DNA of 19,812 nucleotides, taken from assembly GCA_903832475.1 (NCBI GenBank), contig CAILBQ010000129.1, positions 1 through 19,812 of the forward strand. Direction: 5' to 3'. Position 1 is the first letter of the stretch. Each line of letters opens with the position of its first letter. Under the pieces are notes generated by a model. The model made no database searches and was not told the DNA's origin. It saw only the letters and a list, made by a program, of their open reading frames with translations. Source of the DNA: an uncultured Acidobacteriota bacterium. GTDB lineage: Bacteria > Acidobacteriota > Terriglobia > Terriglobales > Acidobacteriaceae. This document shows, piece by piece, positions 6,909 to 17,387 of the stretch. Made by a program: the position numbers and the translations under genes.

Positions 6909-9125
6909 ATGCGATTCCGTCTTTTGATCCTGAGCGCTTTCGTCCTGTCAGCTTTGGCCGGGCCGATTGCCGCCCATACGCAGGCCAGGCGGCCGATGAC
7001 GTTTGACGACCTGATGAAGATGCGGCGGCTGGGAGACACGGATGTGTCGCCGGACGGGAAGTGGCTGGTGTATTCGGTCACGGATGTGGACCTGGCGAAG
7101 AACACGAAAACCTCGACGCTGTGGATTCAGCCTGTCTCGCCGGAAAAGGGGGCGGGTGGCGAGGCCAAGCGACTGGAGGGCACAGAGCCGGGGGATGGTG
7201 GGGCCAAATTTTCCCATGACGGGACGAGGATTTTGTTTTTGTCTTCGCGAGAGCGCGGGCAGCAGGTCTGGATGGCCGATTTTGACGGCGCGACGGGAGT
7301 TGCTGGGACGCCCAGGAAGCTGAGTTCGATCGCGACCGAGGCGGATAACGCCATCTGGGCGCCCGATGGGCATTCGATCGTGTTTACGTCGGCGGTGTAT
7401 CCGGATTGCGCGCCGATTTTGCCCGCAGACCCGGCGGGCAATAAATGCAACGCCGATCGGGACAAGGCGCTGGCCGACAGCAAGGTGAAAGCGCGGATCT
7501 TTACGCACCTGCTGTACAAGCACTGGAATGCCTTTACGGGCGACAAGCGAAGCCACCTGTTTCAGTTGAATGTGGAGGACAGGGCGGTGCGCGATCTGAC
7601 GCCGAACGATCCGCATGATGTGCCACCGTTTTCGCTGGAAGGCGGATGCGGGTGCGCCTTCTCACCGGATTCGAGGGAGCTGGCGTTTACCGAAAACCTG
7701 GATGAGGAGCCGGCGATCTCGACGAACGCCGATATCTTTACGCTGGACTTGACGGATGCGAAGGCCAAGCCGGTGAAGGTTTCGACGTCGCCGGGTGGGG
7801 ATTTTTCGCCGGCGTATTCGCCGGATGGGAAGTATCTGGCGTGGCGGTCGCAGGCGCGGGCGGGGTATGAGAGCGATAAGTTCCGACTTATGCTGTATGA
7901 CCGAGGGAATAAGTCGATTAAGGACTTGCTCCCTAAGTTTGATAGGTGGGTGGATGAGTTTGCGTGGGATGCCGATTCCAAATCCATTTACTTTGTGGGA
8001 GGCGACCGCGGAAGGGCACCGATTTTCGGCGTTTCATTGGAGGGTTCGAAACTATTCCGCTTTATCGAGTCCGATAGCGGGGGTGAGGTCGGGAGCATCC
8101 ACGTACTGCCGGATTATCAGACGTTAGTTGTTAGCCGCATGAAGGTCAATCAACCGGGCGAGGTTTTTGCGCTTAAGAGCGCTCCCGGTATGAGTATAGA
8201 TCCCGTAGTAATTCCTAAGTCGATGGAAAAGGCCTTTCCGTCCTCAGGCGGAGAATTTGTCGGAAAATCCGTCAGACAAATAACTCATCTGAACGATGAA
8301 TTATTGAGCAAGCTTGATCTAAATGACATGGATTCATTCTTGTTCGCTGCGCAGGACGGAAGGGGAGTTCAAGGCTTCCTGATCAAGCCGCCGGCCTTTG
8401 ATTCGAGTAAGAAGTATCCCGTCAAGTTTCTGATTCACGGCGGGCCGCAGGGGGCTTGGGGCGATGCGTGGAGCTATCGCTGGAATGCTGAGTTGCTCGC
8501 TGCCAATGGCTATGTGGTGATCATGATCAATCCGCGGGGGTCGACGGGGTATGGGCAGGCCTTTGTGGATGGCGTCAATGGGGACTGGGGCGGCAAGCCT
8601 TTTACCGACCTGATGCTGGGTCTCGATTATGCGGAGAAGACTTACCCTTTCATCGACAAGAATCGCGAGTGCGCGCTGGGGGCGAGTTATGGCGGGTACA
8701 TGGCCAACTGGGTGCTCGGGCATACGGATCGCTTCAAGTGCATCGTGACGCATGACGGGATGTTCGATCCGGAGTCGGCGTATGGGTCGACCGAAGAGCT
8801 TTGGTTTAACGAGTGGGAGTTTAAAGGCAAACCTTGGGACTACTACGGCAAGCCCGACGCCGAGAACCCCTATCGCAAGTGGGCGCCGATGCTGTACGCC
8901 AAGAACTTCAAGACGCCGACGCTGGTGATTCACAGCCAGCTCGATTACCGCCTCGATGTGTCGGAGGGGTATCAGCTGTTCACGACGTTGCAGCGGCTCA
9001 AAGTGCCGTCGAAGATGCTGTATTTCCCGGACGAAGGGCACTGGGTGCAGAAGCCGCAGAATTCCGAGCTCTGGTACAAGACTGTCAATGACTGGGTGGA
9101 TGAGTGGACGAAAGGCAGGGACTGA
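6909..9125 (+). CDS. Secreted S9 family peptidase (prolyl oligopeptidase-type)
   Basis: This 738-residue protein has an N-terminal signal peptide (MRFRLLILSAFVLSALAG, predicted cleavage near residue 25). A beta-propeller follows, with repeated SPDGK/SPDSR/SHDGT blades at about 40-440, and then an alpha/beta-hydrolase domain. The catalytic triad is visible: Ser593 in GASYGGYM, Asp679 in HSQLDYRLD and His711 in DEGHWV. An HGGPQG oxyanion-side motif starts the hydrolase domain. Such enzymes cleave oligopeptides behind proline or release dipeptides or acyl-amino acids in the periplasm; the exact specificity cannot be read here. GAGG at about 6898-6901 gives a modest ribosome binding site 7 nt before the ATG. 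About 7880-8345 is markedly poorer in G+C than the rest of the gene but stays in frame. Confidence 0.9.
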   Translation: MRFRLLILSAFVLSALAGPIAAHTQARRPMTFDDLMKMRRLGDTDVSPDGKWLVYSVTDVDLAKNTKTSTLWIQPVSPEKGAGGEAKRLEGTEPGDGGAKFSHDGTRILFLSSRERGQQVWMADFDGATGVAGTPRKLSSIATEADNAIWAPDGHSIVFTSAVYPDCAPILPADPAGNKCNADRDKALADSKVKARIFTHLLYKHWNAFTGDKRSHLFQLNVEDRAVRDLTPNDPHDVPPFSLEGGCGCAFSPDSRELAFTENLDEEPAISTNADIFTLDLTDAKAKPVKVSTSPGGDFSPAYSPDGKYLAWRSQARAGYESDKFRLMLYDRGNKSIKDLLPKFDRWVDEFAWDADSKSIYFVGGDRGRAPIFGVSLEGSKLFRFIESDSGGEVGSIHVLPDYQTLVVSRMKVNQPGEVFALKSAPGMSIDPVVIPKSMEKAFPSSGGEFVGKSVRQITHLNDELLSKLDLNDMDSFLFAAQDGRGVQGFLIKPPAFDSSKKYPVKFLIHGGPQGAWGDAWSYRWNAELLAANGYVVIMINPRGSTGYGQAFVDGVNGDWGGKPFTDLMLGLDYAEKTYPFIDKNRECALGASYGGYMANWVLGHTDRFKCIVTHDGMFDPESAYGSTEELWFNEWEFKGKPWDYYGKPDAENPYRKWAPMLYAKNFKTPTLVIHSQLDYRLDVSEGYQLFTTLQRLKVPSKMLYFPDEGHWVQKPQNSELWYKTVNDWVDEWTKGRD

Positions 9126-9160
9126 GGGGGCACGAGGATCTCAGGGACGAGGGACAAGGC

Positions 9161-9190
9161 GTATTACAAAAAATCACTTTGTAGTACACT
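9161..9190 (+). promoter_or_regulatory. vapB promoter with paired GTANTAC operator-like repeats
   Basis: ATTACA (9163-9168) and TACACT (9185-9190) are separated by 16 bp and can serve as -35 and -10 boxes. The ATG at 9197 is 6 nt further on, so the mRNA should be leaderless; no Shine-Dalgarno is present. GTATTAC (9161-9167) and GTAGTAC (9181-9187) are 7-bp near-palindromes spaced exactly 20 bp, two helical turns, covering both boxes. They are good candidates for autorepression by the VapB protein. Confidence 0.5.
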
Positions 9191-9196
9191 CGCGTT

Positions 9197-9514
9197 ATGA
9201 AGACCACTGTGCAGGCACGACTGGATGAAGAAACCGCCGCTGCGCTGGACAGGCTGGCCCGGCAGCTGGGCATGACCCGCTCAGAAGTCATCCGCGAAAG
9301 CTTGAAAAGCATGGCCAGGATGCACACGCCAGGTGAGCCGCTGAAGTTGATCGGAGCAGGAAAGTACGATTCTGGCATTGGAGATCTTTCGACGAATAAG
9401 AAGCACATGGAAGGCTTCGGCATGACCAATGCCCAGTTGCGAGAGCTCGCCAAGCGAAAGGGAGCCCATGACGCCCATCCTGCTCGACAGCAGCGCAATC
9501 GTCGCTCTGCTTGA
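9197..9514 (+). CDS. Ribbon-helix-helix (CopG-type) antitoxin, VapB-like
   Basis: The protein has 105 residues. The N-terminus is a textbook ribbon-helix-helix DNA-binding domain: strand KTTVQARLD, helix TAAALDRLARQLG and helix TRSEVIRESLKSMAR. The C-terminal part (about residues 45-105) should be the flexible toxin-binding tail. As antitoxin it would bind and inhibit the PIN-domain toxin encoded next and repress the operon. The toxin gene starts inside this one and overlaps it by 47 nt in another frame. The very C-terminus, encoded in the overlap, is basic (HPARQQRNRRSA). The promoter and putative operators lie directly upstream. Confidence 0.85.
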   Translation: MKTTVQARLDEETAAALDRLARQLGMTRSEVIRESLKSMARMHTPGEPLKLIGAGKYDSGIGDLSTNKKHMEGFGMTNAQLRELAKRKGAHDAHPARQQRNRRSA

Positions 9515-9884
9515 CCGGCGAGATCACGCACACAATGCTTGCATGCAGGTCATGCGTGAAATCCGGCAACCACTGTTTACCTGTGAGGCAGTGATTTCGG
9601 AGAGCTGGTTTCTTCTCAGGGCCATTCGGGGCGCTGGGGAAGATGTTGTCGCGAATGTCGCTCGTGGCAACTTTGAATTACGTTTCGAGTTGAAGAAATC
9701 AGTCATCGCGGTACTTACTTTGATGCAAAAATACCGCGATATCCCGATGTCTTTGGCCGATGCTTGTCTCGTGCAGATGGCGGACGAGTTGGACACGGGC
9801 GACATTCTCACGCTGGACAGCGACTTTCAGCATTATCGCTGGCGCAAGAACAAGAAATTCAACCTGCTGATCCCGCTGGGGTGA
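9468..9884 (+). CDS. vapC: PIN-domain ribonuclease toxin, VapC-like
   Basis: This 138-residue PIN-domain protein belongs to a metal-dependent RNase family; VapC toxins cut specific RNAs such as tRNA or rRNA. The acidic active-site residues are all present: Asp7 in LLDSSAIVALLD, Glu45 in VISESW, Asp98 in MSLADACLV, and Asp117 with Asp119 in LTLDSDF. The gene therefore looks functional. The ATG at 9468 is preferred over an ATG at 9429 because the PIN fold begins at residue 4 and AAAGGGAG precedes it closely. It overlaps the antitoxin gene by 47 nt, and recX starts 5 nt after its stop. RNA target unknown. Confidence 0.9.
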   Translation: MTPILLDSSAIVALLDRRDHAHNACMQVMREIRQPLFTCEAVISESWFLLRAIRGAGEDVVANVARGNFELRFELKKSVIAVLTLMQKYRDIPMSLADACLVQMADELDTGDILTLDSDFQHYRWRKNKKFNLLIPLG

Positions 9885-9889
9885 GAGCG

Positions 9890-10447
9890 ATGGCGTTTGG
9901 ATACAAGTCGAAGAAGCCGATGGCGTTCTTAACCGAGGGAGAACTGCATGAGTATGCGGTGAAGTCGCTGGGGAGCCGGATGCGGTCTGAGGCGGATTTA
10001 CGGAGGCTGATGCGGGCCAAAGTCGAGCCCGACGACGCGGGTTCAGCGAAGATTGCCGCGGTGATCGTCAGGCTGAAAGAGTATGGGTATCTCGACGATA
10101 CGGCCTTTGCGGAGAATTACACGCAGCTGCGGCAGCAGAATGAGAAATTTGGCGCGCGGCGGGTGAGCCAGGAACTGAATCGCAAGGGGATTGCGCAGCA
10201 GACCATCACCGAGACGATTGAGACCAAGTACGCGGAGGTCAGTGAGGAAGCGCTGGCGCGGCAGCACCTGGAGCGCAAGCGGATCAGGAAGCCGACCGAC
10301 AAGAAAGAAACCGCGCGGGCGATGCGGCGGCTGGTGACGGCGGGGTTTTCGGTGGGAGTAATTTACAAGATCCTGCGTCAGTGGGATGTGCCGGATGAGG
10401 ATCTGGCTGCGCTGGAGAATTTGGATGAAGAGCCCGGGACTGAGTAA
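9890..10447 (+). CDS. recX: Regulatory protein RecX
   Basis: This 185-residue RecX-family protein modulates RecA filaments and so tunes homologous recombination and the SOS response. Family features are the repeated three-helix units: HEYAVKSLGSRMRSEADLRR, then LKEYGYLDDTAFAENY, FGARRVSQELNRKGI and AMRRLVTAGFSVGVIYKIL. The ATG at 9890 is chosen because of a GGGGTGAGAG stretch just upstream and because a longer form would run back inside vapC. An alternative GTG at 9881 overlaps the vapC stop. recX is often next to recA; here it directly follows vapBC, with only 5 nt between, so it is probably co-transcribed and possibly translationally coupled with the toxin gene. The C-terminus is acidic (ENLDEEPGTE). 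Confidence 0.9.
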   Translation: MAFGYKSKKPMAFLTEGELHEYAVKSLGSRMRSEADLRRLMRAKVEPDDAGSAKIAAVIVRLKEYGYLDDTAFAENYTQLRQQNEKFGARRVSQELNRKGIAQQTITETIETKYAEVSEEALARQHLERKRIRKPTDKKETARAMRRLVTAGFSVGVIYKILRQWDVPDEDLAALENLDEEPGTE

Positions 10448-10531
10448 GCACCTGTAGTGCAGGCGGACGCCTTCGGCAGGCCTTCCCGGTGGTCGGGGCG
10501 GGTTCGGGCCGGGGGCCAAGCGCGGATCCTT

Positions 10532-10566
10532 CGCTGCGCTCAGGATGGCAAATCCTAAGCGCAGCG
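10532..10566 (-). terminator. REP-like hairpin between convergent recX and the redoxin gene
   Basis: CGCTGCGCTCAGGAT (10532-10546) and ATCCTAAGCGCAGCG (10552-10566) form a 15-bp inverted repeat around a 5-nt loop. The single mismatch (C-A) becomes a G-U pair in the minus-strand RNA, so the hairpin is fully paired behind the redoxin gene. The core resembles the CCTTCGCTGCGCTCAGGATG-type palindrome that I recall as frequent in acidobacterial intergenic DNA. There is no T-run. A terminator or mRNA-end role is inferred from its convergent position. Confidence 0.5.
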
Positions 10567-10594
10567 CGGGACCATTCGCTGGAGAGGCGAGAGA

Positions 10595-11221
10595 CTAGGG
10601 AGGTTTGGCGAGTTCGGCGAGGATGGCCGAGGCGGTGGTGCGGTCGCCATGGTCGTGGCTGATCTTGCGAAAGAAGATTTTGCCGCTGCGATCGATGAGG
10701 AAGGTTGATGGATAGGCGGTTTCGGCTTCGGCGTTCCAGCGCAGGTCGTACTGGTTGGTGAACTTGTAGTCGGGGTCGAGGACCAGGTGGAAGTTGGCGG
10801 GCAGCTTGCCGGCCTTGGAGAGGAACTCGTTTGCGTGGGCGCCAAGATCGGCGGGCGGGCCAGGATAGACGAGCAGGACCTGTGCTCCCTTTTCGGCGAA
10901 TTTGTCCGCGTTGACTTGGAAGTCGTGGGCCTGGCGAACGCAGTAGGGGCACTGGTAGCCGGGGTAGCCGCGCAGGACGATGAGCACCACCGGGCCCTTC
11001 GCTTCCAGGCTGGAGAGGCTGACGGCGGCGCCTTCGGGGGTGGAGAGCGTAAAGTCAGGGGCCTTGGCGCCGGTGTTCGGGGTCTCGGCGCGAAGGACAG
11101 CCACGCCCAACAGCACCGTGGCCAGCAGGAACCAGAGGACGCGCTTGCAGTTGGGGAGGGCGTTGCAATTTCCTGTGATCGCCAGGTCGGGGTAGGTCAT
11201 GTCGGGGCAATTCATATCCAT
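10595..11221 (-). CDS. Membrane-anchored AhpC/TSA-type redoxin
   Basis: The protein has up to 208 residues. A hydrophobic segment at about residues 28-43 (VLWFLLATVLLGVAVL) is followed by APDFTLSTPEG, the usual beginning of an AhpC/TSA redoxin domain, and then by RGYPGYQCPYCVRQ with Cys91 and Cys94 as the redox pair. Later LVLDPDYKF and YPSTFLIDRSGKI are typical thioredoxin-fold segments. It should be a periplasmic thiol peroxidase or disulfide reductase facing outward from the inner membrane. The start is uncertain: ATG codons at 11221, 11215 and 11200 are all possible and none has a clear ribosome binding site. The longest form carries three extra Cys (5, 19, 25) before the membrane segment, and residue numbers here refer to it. 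It is divergent from alaS and convergent with recX. Confidence 0.8.
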   Translation of the reverse strand: MDMNCPDMTYPDLAITGNCNALPNCKRVLWFLLATVLLGVAVLRAETPNTGAKAPDFTLSTPEGAAVSLSSLEAKGPVVLIVLRGYPGYQCPYCVRQAHDFQVNADKFAEKGAQVLLVYPGPPADLGAHANEFLSKAGKLPANFHLVLDPDYKFTNQYDLRWNAEAETAYPSTFLIDRSGKIFFRKISHDHGDRTTASAILAELAKPP

Positions 11222-11273
11222 AGGATCGCGCGGGCCGCGGTTTGGTTACGGGCGGCGAGTGGCTCGCGGCAAT

Positions 11274-11279
11274 TACACT
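11274..11279 (+). promoter_or_regulatory. Candidate -10 box of alaS
   Basis: TACACT ends 9 nt before the alaS ATG at 11289, which would leave an RNA leader of only about 3 nt. No ribosome binding site and no recognisable -35 box were found in the 67-bp divergent region shared with the redoxin gene. Confidence 0.35.
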
Positions 11280-11288
11280 GATTCAGCT

Positions 11289-14069
<2,781 letters not shown>

Positions 14070-14262
14070 AAAAAGCGGCAGGCCAAGTGAAGAAACCGAA
14101 CCGGCCCCTCCTCATTGGAGCGGATGCCGGGCAACTCGGTTCGCACGTTCGCCTTCCCACTGTGAGGCAAGTTCTCGCGGTTCGCCAATCTCTGGCGACG
14201 TCGCGAGACGGGTCAACGCATTGGACGCAGAAATTGCACTCACAGCTGAGAAGGAGATGTTT

Positions 14263-14832
14263 ATGAATCGAATGTCGAAGGTCGCGACCGCTTGTTGTTC
14301 CGTGGTGATGTTGGCAGGCGTGCTTCCTGCAGTAGCTCAGAGCGGAATGAACGATGCTTCCGGCAAGGCGAGCATGGCGGATAAGAAGTTCGTCAAGGAA
14401 GCGCTGGAGGGCGGCATGGCCGAAGTGCAACTGGGCCAGTTAGCTGCGCAGAAAGGCAACAGCGACGACGTAAAGAAGTTTGGCCAGAAGATGGTCGACG
14501 ATCACTCCAAGATGGGCGACGATTTGAAGCCGGTGGCCAGCCAGATTGGCGTAACGCCGCCGACCTCCGTGTCCGTGAAGGACAAGGCGTTGATGACCAA
14601 GCTGGAGGGGTTGTCAGGCGATGCGTTTGACAAGGTCTATATCCAGGCGATGGTGAAGGACCACAAGATGGACCTGGCTGAGTTCAAGAAGGAAGCCTCG
14701 AGCGGAATGGATCCGGCGGTCAAGGAGCAGGCATCGAAGGGGACCGAGGTCATTTCGCAGCACCTGCAGATGATCGAGCAGATTGCCCAGGCGCATCACG
14801 TGATGGCGGGTTCCTCGGCGAGCAGCATGTAA
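14263..14832 (+). CDS. Exported DUF4142 protein (ferritin-like helical)
   Basis: The protein has 189 residues. The N-terminus is a signal peptide (SKVATACCSVVMLAGVLPAVAQ, cleavage predicted near residue 25). The mature part is a DUF4142 domain: MADKKFVKEALEGGMAEVQL, then AAQKGNSDDVKKFGQKMVDDH, and later MVKDHKMDLAEFKKEAS. The family is predicted to form a four-helix bundle related to ferritin-like proteins and is often found in the periplasm or outer membrane; its function is not established. The ATG at 14263 is preferred over one at 14257 because AAGGAG (14251-14256) then has a spacing of 6 nt. The gene stands alone between alaS and the amidase gene and has its own strong terminator. Confidence 0.9.
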   Translation: MNRMSKVATACCSVVMLAGVLPAVAQSGMNDASGKASMADKKFVKEALEGGMAEVQLGQLAAQKGNSDDVKKFGQKMVDDHSKMGDDLKPVASQIGVTPPTSVSVKDKALMTKLEGLSGDAFDKVYIQAMVKDHKMDLAEFKKEASSGMDPAVKEQASKGTEVISQHLQMIEQIAQAHHVMAGSSASSM

Positions 14833-14867
14833 GCGCCGATCGGAACACGGAACATCGCAGCTAACAC

Positions 14868-14907
14868 AAAGGCGGGTTGAGCCGAAGGGTTCCCCGCCTT
14901 TCTTTCT
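14868..14907 (+). terminator. Rho-independent terminator
   Basis: AAAGGCGGG (14868-14876) pairs perfectly with CCCGCCTTT (14893-14901), and CTTTCT follows. It lies 35 nt after the DUF4142 stop and separates that gene from the amidase. It is the best intrinsic terminator in the window. Confidence 0.8.
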
Positions 14908-14942
14908 GGGCGGCGTCCAACGATAGACGGCGAGGCAGGCCC

Positions 14943-14948
14943 TAGAAT
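14943..14948 (+). promoter_or_regulatory. Candidate -10 box of the amidase gene
   Basis: TAGAAT ends 9 nt before the GTG at 14958. No Shine-Dalgarno and no clear -35 box are visible, which fits the near-leaderless pattern seen at several other starts here. Confidence 0.35.
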
Positions 14949-14957
14949 CAGCTTATC

Positions 14958-17387
14958 GTGCCCCTGGATTCCCCATCCCGGCCAGAGCGTCCTCTGCGCA
15001 AGAAGCTTGCCGGAACACGCCCGTCAGCGTGGGCGGGTGGCTTGGCAGTCCTTCTTGCGGCGGCGGTGTTCCCGGCGTATGCGCGTGTGGTTCGGCAAGA
15101 TCCATGGCTGCAGGCGGTTGCGATGCGTGACCGTCTGGAGGCAAGCCCCGAACCGCAGCGAACGCGCGCGCAGTTTGACGACGTCTTGAATGCTTTTCGC
15201 CGCATCTACCATGAGAATCCAACGGCCTCGAAGGCGCCGGCGGCGGTTGCGGCGGTCGCCGACCTGCTGGCCGAAAAAGGGCGCGTGCTTAAGGACGCCC
15301 GGTCGCTACGCGCGGCGGTAGGTCAGTATGAGTTTCTGCGCGCGCAATACCCAGACAGTCCGCAGGTGGAGAACGCCTTACTGCTGGAAGCGGAAATCTG
15401 CCGGCAGGACCTGAAAGATGGCCCGTGCGCTGTGGAGAAGCTGCAAGCGGTCATTGCTGAAAAGCCGGACAGTTCGTTCGCCGAGCAGGCAGCGATCGAG
15501 TTGAAGGAGATGCGGGTCACGACGGCCGCACAGAGTGGGTCGAGTTCGGCGGGGAAGCCGCGCAGGAGCGCAAGCGCTTTGCCGGCCAGAGCGACGCGAC
15601 CCAGTGAAACCGCGGCACTGAACCCGAGTTCCGCACAGCCCCCTGCCCTTGCAACTAGTTCTCCACAACCCGAACCAGCGAAGCCTTTGCCGACGCCGAC
15701 CCCCCAGGACCAAACGGCGGACATCGAGGCAAAAGCCGAGGCCTTTGGAGTGGCGCGTACCGCCGACTCGGGACCGCGCCGGATCGTGCAGATTACGGGG
15801 ATGCGGCACTGGTCCAACCCGACCTCGACGCGGATTGCGATTGACCTGGGCGGCAAGGTGGAATATGAAGCGGCGCGGGTGCCGAATCCGGAACGAATCT
15901 TCTTCGACCTGCATGGGACCAAATTGGCCTCGAGCCTGAACGGGCACCAGGTTGAGGTAATAGACGACGGGTATTTGAAGCGAATTCGCGCGGCGCAATT
16001 TCAGTCCGACACGACGCGGGTGGTGCTGGATGTCTCGGATGTAAGCCAGTATTCGGCGTTTCTGCTGCCCAACCCGTGGCGACTGATTATCGACATTCAC
16101 TCGGACAAGGGTGCGAGCCGGCAGGCGATTGCGCAGAGCAAGGCCACGGCCGACGAAACGCTGCCGACGGGGAAGACGGTGGCGACGGTTTCGCCAGGCG
16201 ATTCGCCGATGCCTTTGGGCGTGGGCCGGACCGGCGAACGCGCAGCCGAAAAGAGCCGGAGCGAGAAGGACAGCACGATTTCTGAAGTGGCCAAGCTTTC
16301 CAGCGAGCCAAGCAAGGTGGCGGCGACAGCCGGGCCGACGAGCGGACCCGTTGCGGCGAAGGTTGGGGTGAAGCCGGCCATGCCGCAGAATGAGCTGGAT
16401 GCGATGAATGGGCCTGCGCCCGAGCCGGCTGGTGCGGCGAAGCCGGGCTCGTCGAACACCCCGATGACCTCCGGAGTGCGGTCATCCCAGGCTGCAACAG
16501 CGAATCGCAAGAGAGGAAAAGGCGGGACTGCAGTTGGGAACACCGCGAGTGTGGCGGACTCTGCCGCATTGCCGCACGCCGCCGATCCGACGGCCGATGG
16601 GCAGAGGTCGCTGGTGCGGGCGCTGGGACTCAAGGTGGGCAGGATCGTGATCGATGCCGGGCACGGCGGCCATGATTCGGGAACGCTGGGGCCGGGCGGC
16701 ATTCAAGAGAAAGACGTAGTGCTGGACGTGGCACAGCGCGTCGGCAAATTGCTGCATCAGCGGCTAGGCGCGGAGATTGTCTACACCCGCAGTGACGACA
16801 CCTTCATCCCGCTGGAGACGCGAACGGCCATTGCCAACCGCGCGCAGGCGGATTTGTTCTTGTCGATTCACGGGAATTCAAGCCCGGAGCCTTCGGCGCG
16901 CGGTGTTGAGACGTATTACCTGAATTTCACTTCCGATCCGGACGCGCTGGACACGGCGGCGCGTGAGAATGCGGTTTCGACGCAGTCGGTGCATCAGCTT
17001 TCTGACCTGGTGCGAAAGATTACCCTCAAGGACAAAATTGACGAGTCGCGCGAGTTTGCCGCCGATGTGGATCAGGGGCTGTATGCGGGGTTGAAGGCGG
17101 GCAATCCAGGGTTGAAAGATCGCGGCGTGAAGAAGGCTCCGTTTGTGGTGCTGATCGGTGCGCAGATGCCGTCGATTTTGGCGGAGATCAGCTTTTTGAC
17201 CAATCCCGACGATGCAGAACAGATGCAGGAAGGTCCGTACCGTCAGCGCATCGCCGAGGCTCTCGACGCGGGCGTGGAGCGATATCTGCGCGGCTTGAGC
17301 GGGACGCGGATGCCGGATGCGACCAGATCCTCATCGAAACGCGCGGCCAGGAGCCGAGTGGATGGAGATTCGCCGGCGGGGCAATAG
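14958..17387 (+). CDS. N-acetylmuramoyl-L-alanine amidase with AMIN domain
   Basis: This zinc amidase cleaves the bond between MurNAc and the stem peptide in peptidoglycan, acting in the periplasm during cell separation. It has 809 residues, far longer than the 400-450 of E. coli AmiC. In order: a basic N-terminus and signal/anchor (GGLAVLLAAAVFPAYA, about 27-42); a tetratricopeptide-like helical region at about 45-190; a Pro/Ala/Ser linker; an AMIN domain at about 270-375, which usually targets the enzyme to septum or peptidoglycan; a second disordered linker at about 380-545; and the Amidase_3 domain at about 555-780. The zinc and catalytic residues are His569 (DAGHGG), Glu584 (QEKDV), His638 (SIHGN) and Glu743 (LAEISFLTN). 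The GTG start is set by an upstream TAGAAT box and lack of alternatives before the signal. Confidence 0.92.
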   Translation: MPLDSPSRPERPLRKKLAGTRPSAWAGGLAVLLAAAVFPAYARVVRQDPWLQAVAMRDRLEASPEPQRTRAQFDDVLNAFRRIYHENPTASKAPAAVAAVADLLAEKGRVLKDARSLRAAVGQYEFLRAQYPDSPQVENALLLEAEICRQDLKDGPCAVEKLQAVIAEKPDSSFAEQAAIELKEMRVTTAAQSGSSSAGKPRRSASALPARATRPSETAALNPSSAQPPALATSSPQPEPAKPLPTPTPQDQTADIEAKAEAFGVARTADSGPRRIVQITGMRHWSNPTSTRIAIDLGGKVEYEAARVPNPERIFFDLHGTKLASSLNGHQVEVIDDGYLKRIRAAQFQSDTTRVVLDVSDVSQYSAFLLPNPWRLIIDIHSDKGASRQAIAQSKATADETLPTGKTVATVSPGDSPMPLGVGRTGERAAEKSRSEKDSTISEVAKLSSEPSKVAATAGPTSGPVAAKVGVKPAMPQNELDAMNGPAPEPAGAAKPGSSNTPMTSGVRSSQAATANRKRGKGGTAVGNTASVADSAALPHAADPTADGQRSLVRALGLKVGRIVIDAGHGGHDSGTLGPGGIQEKDVVLDVAQRVGKLLHQRLGAEIVYTRSDDTFIPLETRTAIANRAQADLFLSIHGNSSPEPSARGVETYYLNFTSDPDALDTAARENAVSTQSVHQLSDLVRKITLKDKIDESREFAADVDQGLYAGLKAGNPGLKDRGVKKAPFVVLIGAQMPSILAEISFLTNPDDAEQMQEGPYRQRIAEALDAGVERYLRGLSGTRMPDATRSSSKRAARSRVDGDSPAGQ

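Noticed and set aside
8334..9041. Minus-strand open frame opposite the S9 peptidase
   Set aside because: It covers the catalytic domain with its Ser/Asp/His triad on the plus strand; the antisense translation has no recognisable motif.
14096..14143. CGAACCG and CGGTTCG arms downstream of alaS, considered as terminator
   Set aside because: Only 7 bp of stem with a loop of more than 30 nt and no T-run.
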